Of a stretch of 64,000 nucleotides of DNA, positions 61,650 to 64,000 are shown piece after piece. Below the pieces are notes generated by a model, which had not been told where the DNA came from, made no database searches, and worked only from the letters and a program-made list of their open reading frames with translations. This DNA comes from Cephalotrichum gorgonifer (taxonomy: Eukaryota; Ascomycota; Sordariomycetes; Microascales; Microascaceae), in contig ONZQ02000004.1 of the NCBI GenBank assembly GCA_900312665.1, forward strand, positions 1,060,244 through 1,124,243, in the 5' to 3' direction. Position numbers and translations under genes: made by a program. Numbering within the stretch: position 1 is the stretch's first letter; each line of letters starts with the position of its first letter.

Positions 61650-64000
61650 CTACACTACCTCAGTCCACACCCCCGCCGCCTCAATGACAAGGTTCACTCC
61701 CGTAGTGATACACCACAACACGATGAGCCCCGCCCCCAGCCGTCGACTGAATACCCACTTATTCCGAGGGACGAACACCAGCAGCGACAGCAGCGTCACG
61801 AGAAGCGTTGCCGCCGAGATGGCGAGGCTCCCACCTATCTGGATCCGGTAGGGCTCCCATGTTATGGGATCCGCACTGGGGTGTTTTTCATGCTTGTGGT
61901 GGCTTTTCGACGCCATGCCCAGGAGGCCGCCAGAGCCCAGTCCCAGGAGGATGTTGAGCATCGGTCCACCGATACACCCGGAGCTAAGTGGGGAAAGAAA
62001 ATCAGTCTACAGAGTGCTAGAAGATCCGGCAGTTTATCCCGGCCGGGAAAAANNNNNNNNNNNNNNNNNNNNGGGGGGGGGTAGAACTCACAAGGCCATC
62101 ACCGGAGAGCCTAGCCGAGCGATGGTGTAATTAGAGACCCAATCACCCACGCTGTTACCCGCGGCGAATATCGTCAGTCCGAGGATCGCCTCAGATATGC
62201 TCCAAATAATCCCTATGGCCTTCAGCGCCCCGACAACCTCTCCCGCGATGGCGGCGATCCAGGCGACGCTAACGAGGAAACCGGGGAAGCAGAGGAGGCT
62301 GTGGAACCTCGGCCTCTCGCCCTGCTTAGTCGTCAGGAGGACCGCGAGGAACAGCGCGCCCGACACCACCATCGACCACCTGACGGCGCCTAGGGTAACG
62401 TCCCCGGGTTGCTCTAGCAGCAGTGACGTTATGATGAAGGTGGCGAACGGCGGGCCGGCAATGACTTGTAGTAACACCTGCCACTTGTTCCACCCCATAA
62501 GTTCGTCGCTGTCGGAGCTCGTGTCGTCTTCTAGCCCGTGCTCCAGGTCGGCCCCGACGAGCCCCTCGGGAGCAGCACCTCGGACCACCTTCGGAATCGA
62601 CGAGGCACGAGTGAGGCGCATCGGCAGGTCCCCTGCGCTCATAGGGGACAGCGGTGTAATGGTCCCCCGCGTGGACGCCCTCGCTGACGAGCCACGCGAG
62701 CTGGCTTGTCTGTGCCTGCGGAACTCGTCCCACTCAGTATCGGCCAAGAGACGAGCCGCCTCAATCCCGGCGTTCAACCTCGTGGCCTCGGATTCCTCAT
62801 CCGGGTCCGGGCCTCTGGTATCGACAACCGGGAGCGTGATTGATAGCAGGAACATGCTCGGCACCGACAACGCGCTCAGGAATGCATCCGCCGCGCCCTT
62901 CTCAGACCAGTTCTGGAGCGTAGGGAAGAGCGTGGCTACGATGGCCTCTGGAGCAGGTAGGATCGAGTATGGCCACCACCGCCAATTAGCTTTCCACTGA
63001 TCGTAGTCCTCGTCCTCGATCTCGTCGACGTTGAAGTTGTTCCTATTGTTGTTAATGATGTTGGCCGCGGCAGATAGTAGGGGGAGCTGGAGTGGTGGCG
63101 CTCCACCAGCTTCCGAGGTCGGTGTCATGGGGCGAGGAGAGTCGGTAAAGCCCGGGAAGGGAGAAAGGGCTTCCGAGCGCTCACTAGACGTGCTTTGCCG
63201 GCGAGGTATCTCGAGCGACCGTGGGCCGGTATTGGTCCGCCTGGTCGGGCGATCCGGCCACGGAGGGGCTTGGCCAGGAGGCGGCACCGCAAGGTTCCCA
63301 TCCAGCTGAAACGACTTTTTGGACAGGGAGCGGCTACCCGGGCGGCGATCTGGTGTTGACTGCCCGGAGGTGGTTGAGCCTTCGACAAATGTCGCATCTG
63401 GATCGGTGGGAAGCACGACCCCGTGCCGGATGATAGGCGCGGTGGTATTGCCTGCATGGGAGATTGCCCTATCCCGAGCCGGATGCGGGATCTCGTCGTC
63501 GACCGCCAGGATTGGGCTCATGGCGCCACCATGGCGGCGCCTAGTAAACTGGGCTACGTTCTGTGTAGAGTGACGACGGGCATGGCCGGGCGGGCGTGCT
63601 GGATGTTCCTCAAACTGGCCTTCGCGCCTGAAGCGCTCCAGCGCGGAGTTGAGTTCCAGCGCGCCAACCAGACTCGGCCGTGTCAGGTTCCCCGTATTCC
63701 TACGGCTGCCGGGCGGCCGCCGGACTCGCATGCTGTTGGCGATCTCTGCACCAATACGTTTGCTGTGCTCTTGCTCGCTTTCCACGTCTTGTCCTGCCCC
63801 TTCGATCTCAATGCGGGGCATGGGTTCTGTAGATGGTTCTTCTCCAGGTGTAGTAATATCGATGGCTGGGGGAGCCCCCGGAGGCTGAGTAGGTGCGGAT
63901 TCCCGTTGGTCCTGGTATCTCTCCTCTCCCCTGACCCTCAGCGCCGCCTCGACGGCCCTGGCCCTCTCTTCCGCGTCGGCGAGGCGCCTCGCCTTGCTGG
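61650..64000 (-). CDS. Sodium/calcium exchanger family protein (C-terminal part, cut by the window edge)
   Basis: Two exons are visible: from the right edge to 62092 and 61983-61650. The frame is open to base 64000 without a break, so the start and the first exchanger domain are outside. The visible part begins with a long, hydrophilic, Ser/Arg/Pro-rich cytosolic loop (about 470 residues). The second Na_Ca_ex domain follows, with several membrane helices and the alpha-2 repeat GNSVGDWVSNYTIARLGSPVMAF-SGCIGGPMLNILLG, which spans the splice junction. The layout (two exchanger domains around a long loop) fits the NCLX/Ecm27-type cation/Ca2+ exchangers of fungal internal membranes. The 108-nt intron contains a 20-N gap, so its true length is unknown. 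Confidence 0.88.
62053..62072. other. Assembly gap (20 N)
   Basis: Twenty undetermined bases between an A run and a G run of nine, inside the last intron of the exchanger gene. The homopolymer flanks probably caused the sequencing failure; no coding base is affected. Confidence 0.95.

Overview
The window is nuclear DNA of a filamentous ascomycete (Pezizomycotina, most likely Sordariomycetes). Evidence: coding exons rich in C/G-ending codons, short introns (about 54-200 nt) with GTAAGT-like donors and CTAAC-like branch sites, and fungus-specific genes (HET domain, PIL1-type eisosome protein, VTC4, Mso1-like Sec1 binder, BIM1-like copper protein, a DUF7923-like CCCH zinc-finger protein). I rebuilt exon structures by hand. 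Every multi-exon model below keeps a continuous reading frame across its junctions, and the two edge genes do so as far as the window reaches.

Layout. 1-1454 (-): DUF2264 gene, cut by the left edge. 2540-5224 (+): ER glucosidase I, ending in KDEL. 5225-12176: about 7 kb with no convincing gene, then a 78-residue acidic repeat protein (12177-12413). 12878-14729 (-): mitochondrial tRNA-modification GTPase MSS1, sharing a promoter region with MAK16 (15177-16175 +). 16977-17852: Mso1-like protein. 18646-21280: Gyp7-type Rab GAP. 21552-23465 (-): HET-domain protein. 24108-24617 (-): proteasome chaperone PAC3-like. 25108-28776: DEAH helicase Dhr1/Ecm16. 29176-30377: SDR oxidoreductase. 30554-33048 (-): VTC4 polyphosphate polymerase. 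35400-36797: RMT2. 36990-38738 (-): hexokinase. 40063-41697: OST1. 42135-43115 (-): BIM1/X325-like copper protein. 45684-45770 (-): tRNA-Ser(CGA). 46656-46907: histidine-rich small protein. 47818-48961: eisosome protein with an intron inside its start codon. 49433-50377 (-): HSP20. 52614-56268: WW + PhoD-like phosphatase. 56757-57954 (-): phosphomannomutase. 59049-60659 (-): CCCH protein. 61650-64000 (-): Na+/Ca2+ exchanger, cut by the right edge, with a 20-N assembly gap in an intron.

The genes are mostly unrelated housekeeping genes, but themes recur. Protein N-glycosylation: phosphomannomutase supplies mannose donors, OST1 belongs to the oligosaccharyltransferase and glucosidase I trims the transferred glycan. 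Ribosome and RNA biogenesis: MAK16, Dhr1, MSS1 and RMT2. Nutrient and metal handling: VTC4, the BIM1-like protein and the exchanger.

The strongest observations are: the AT|G split start codon of the eisosome gene; a 19-nt last exon that supplies the essential FCVGK tail of MSS1; an octamer (TACGAGTA/TACTCGTA) found at least 16 times, only between genes; and the uncharacterised 78-residue repeat protein.
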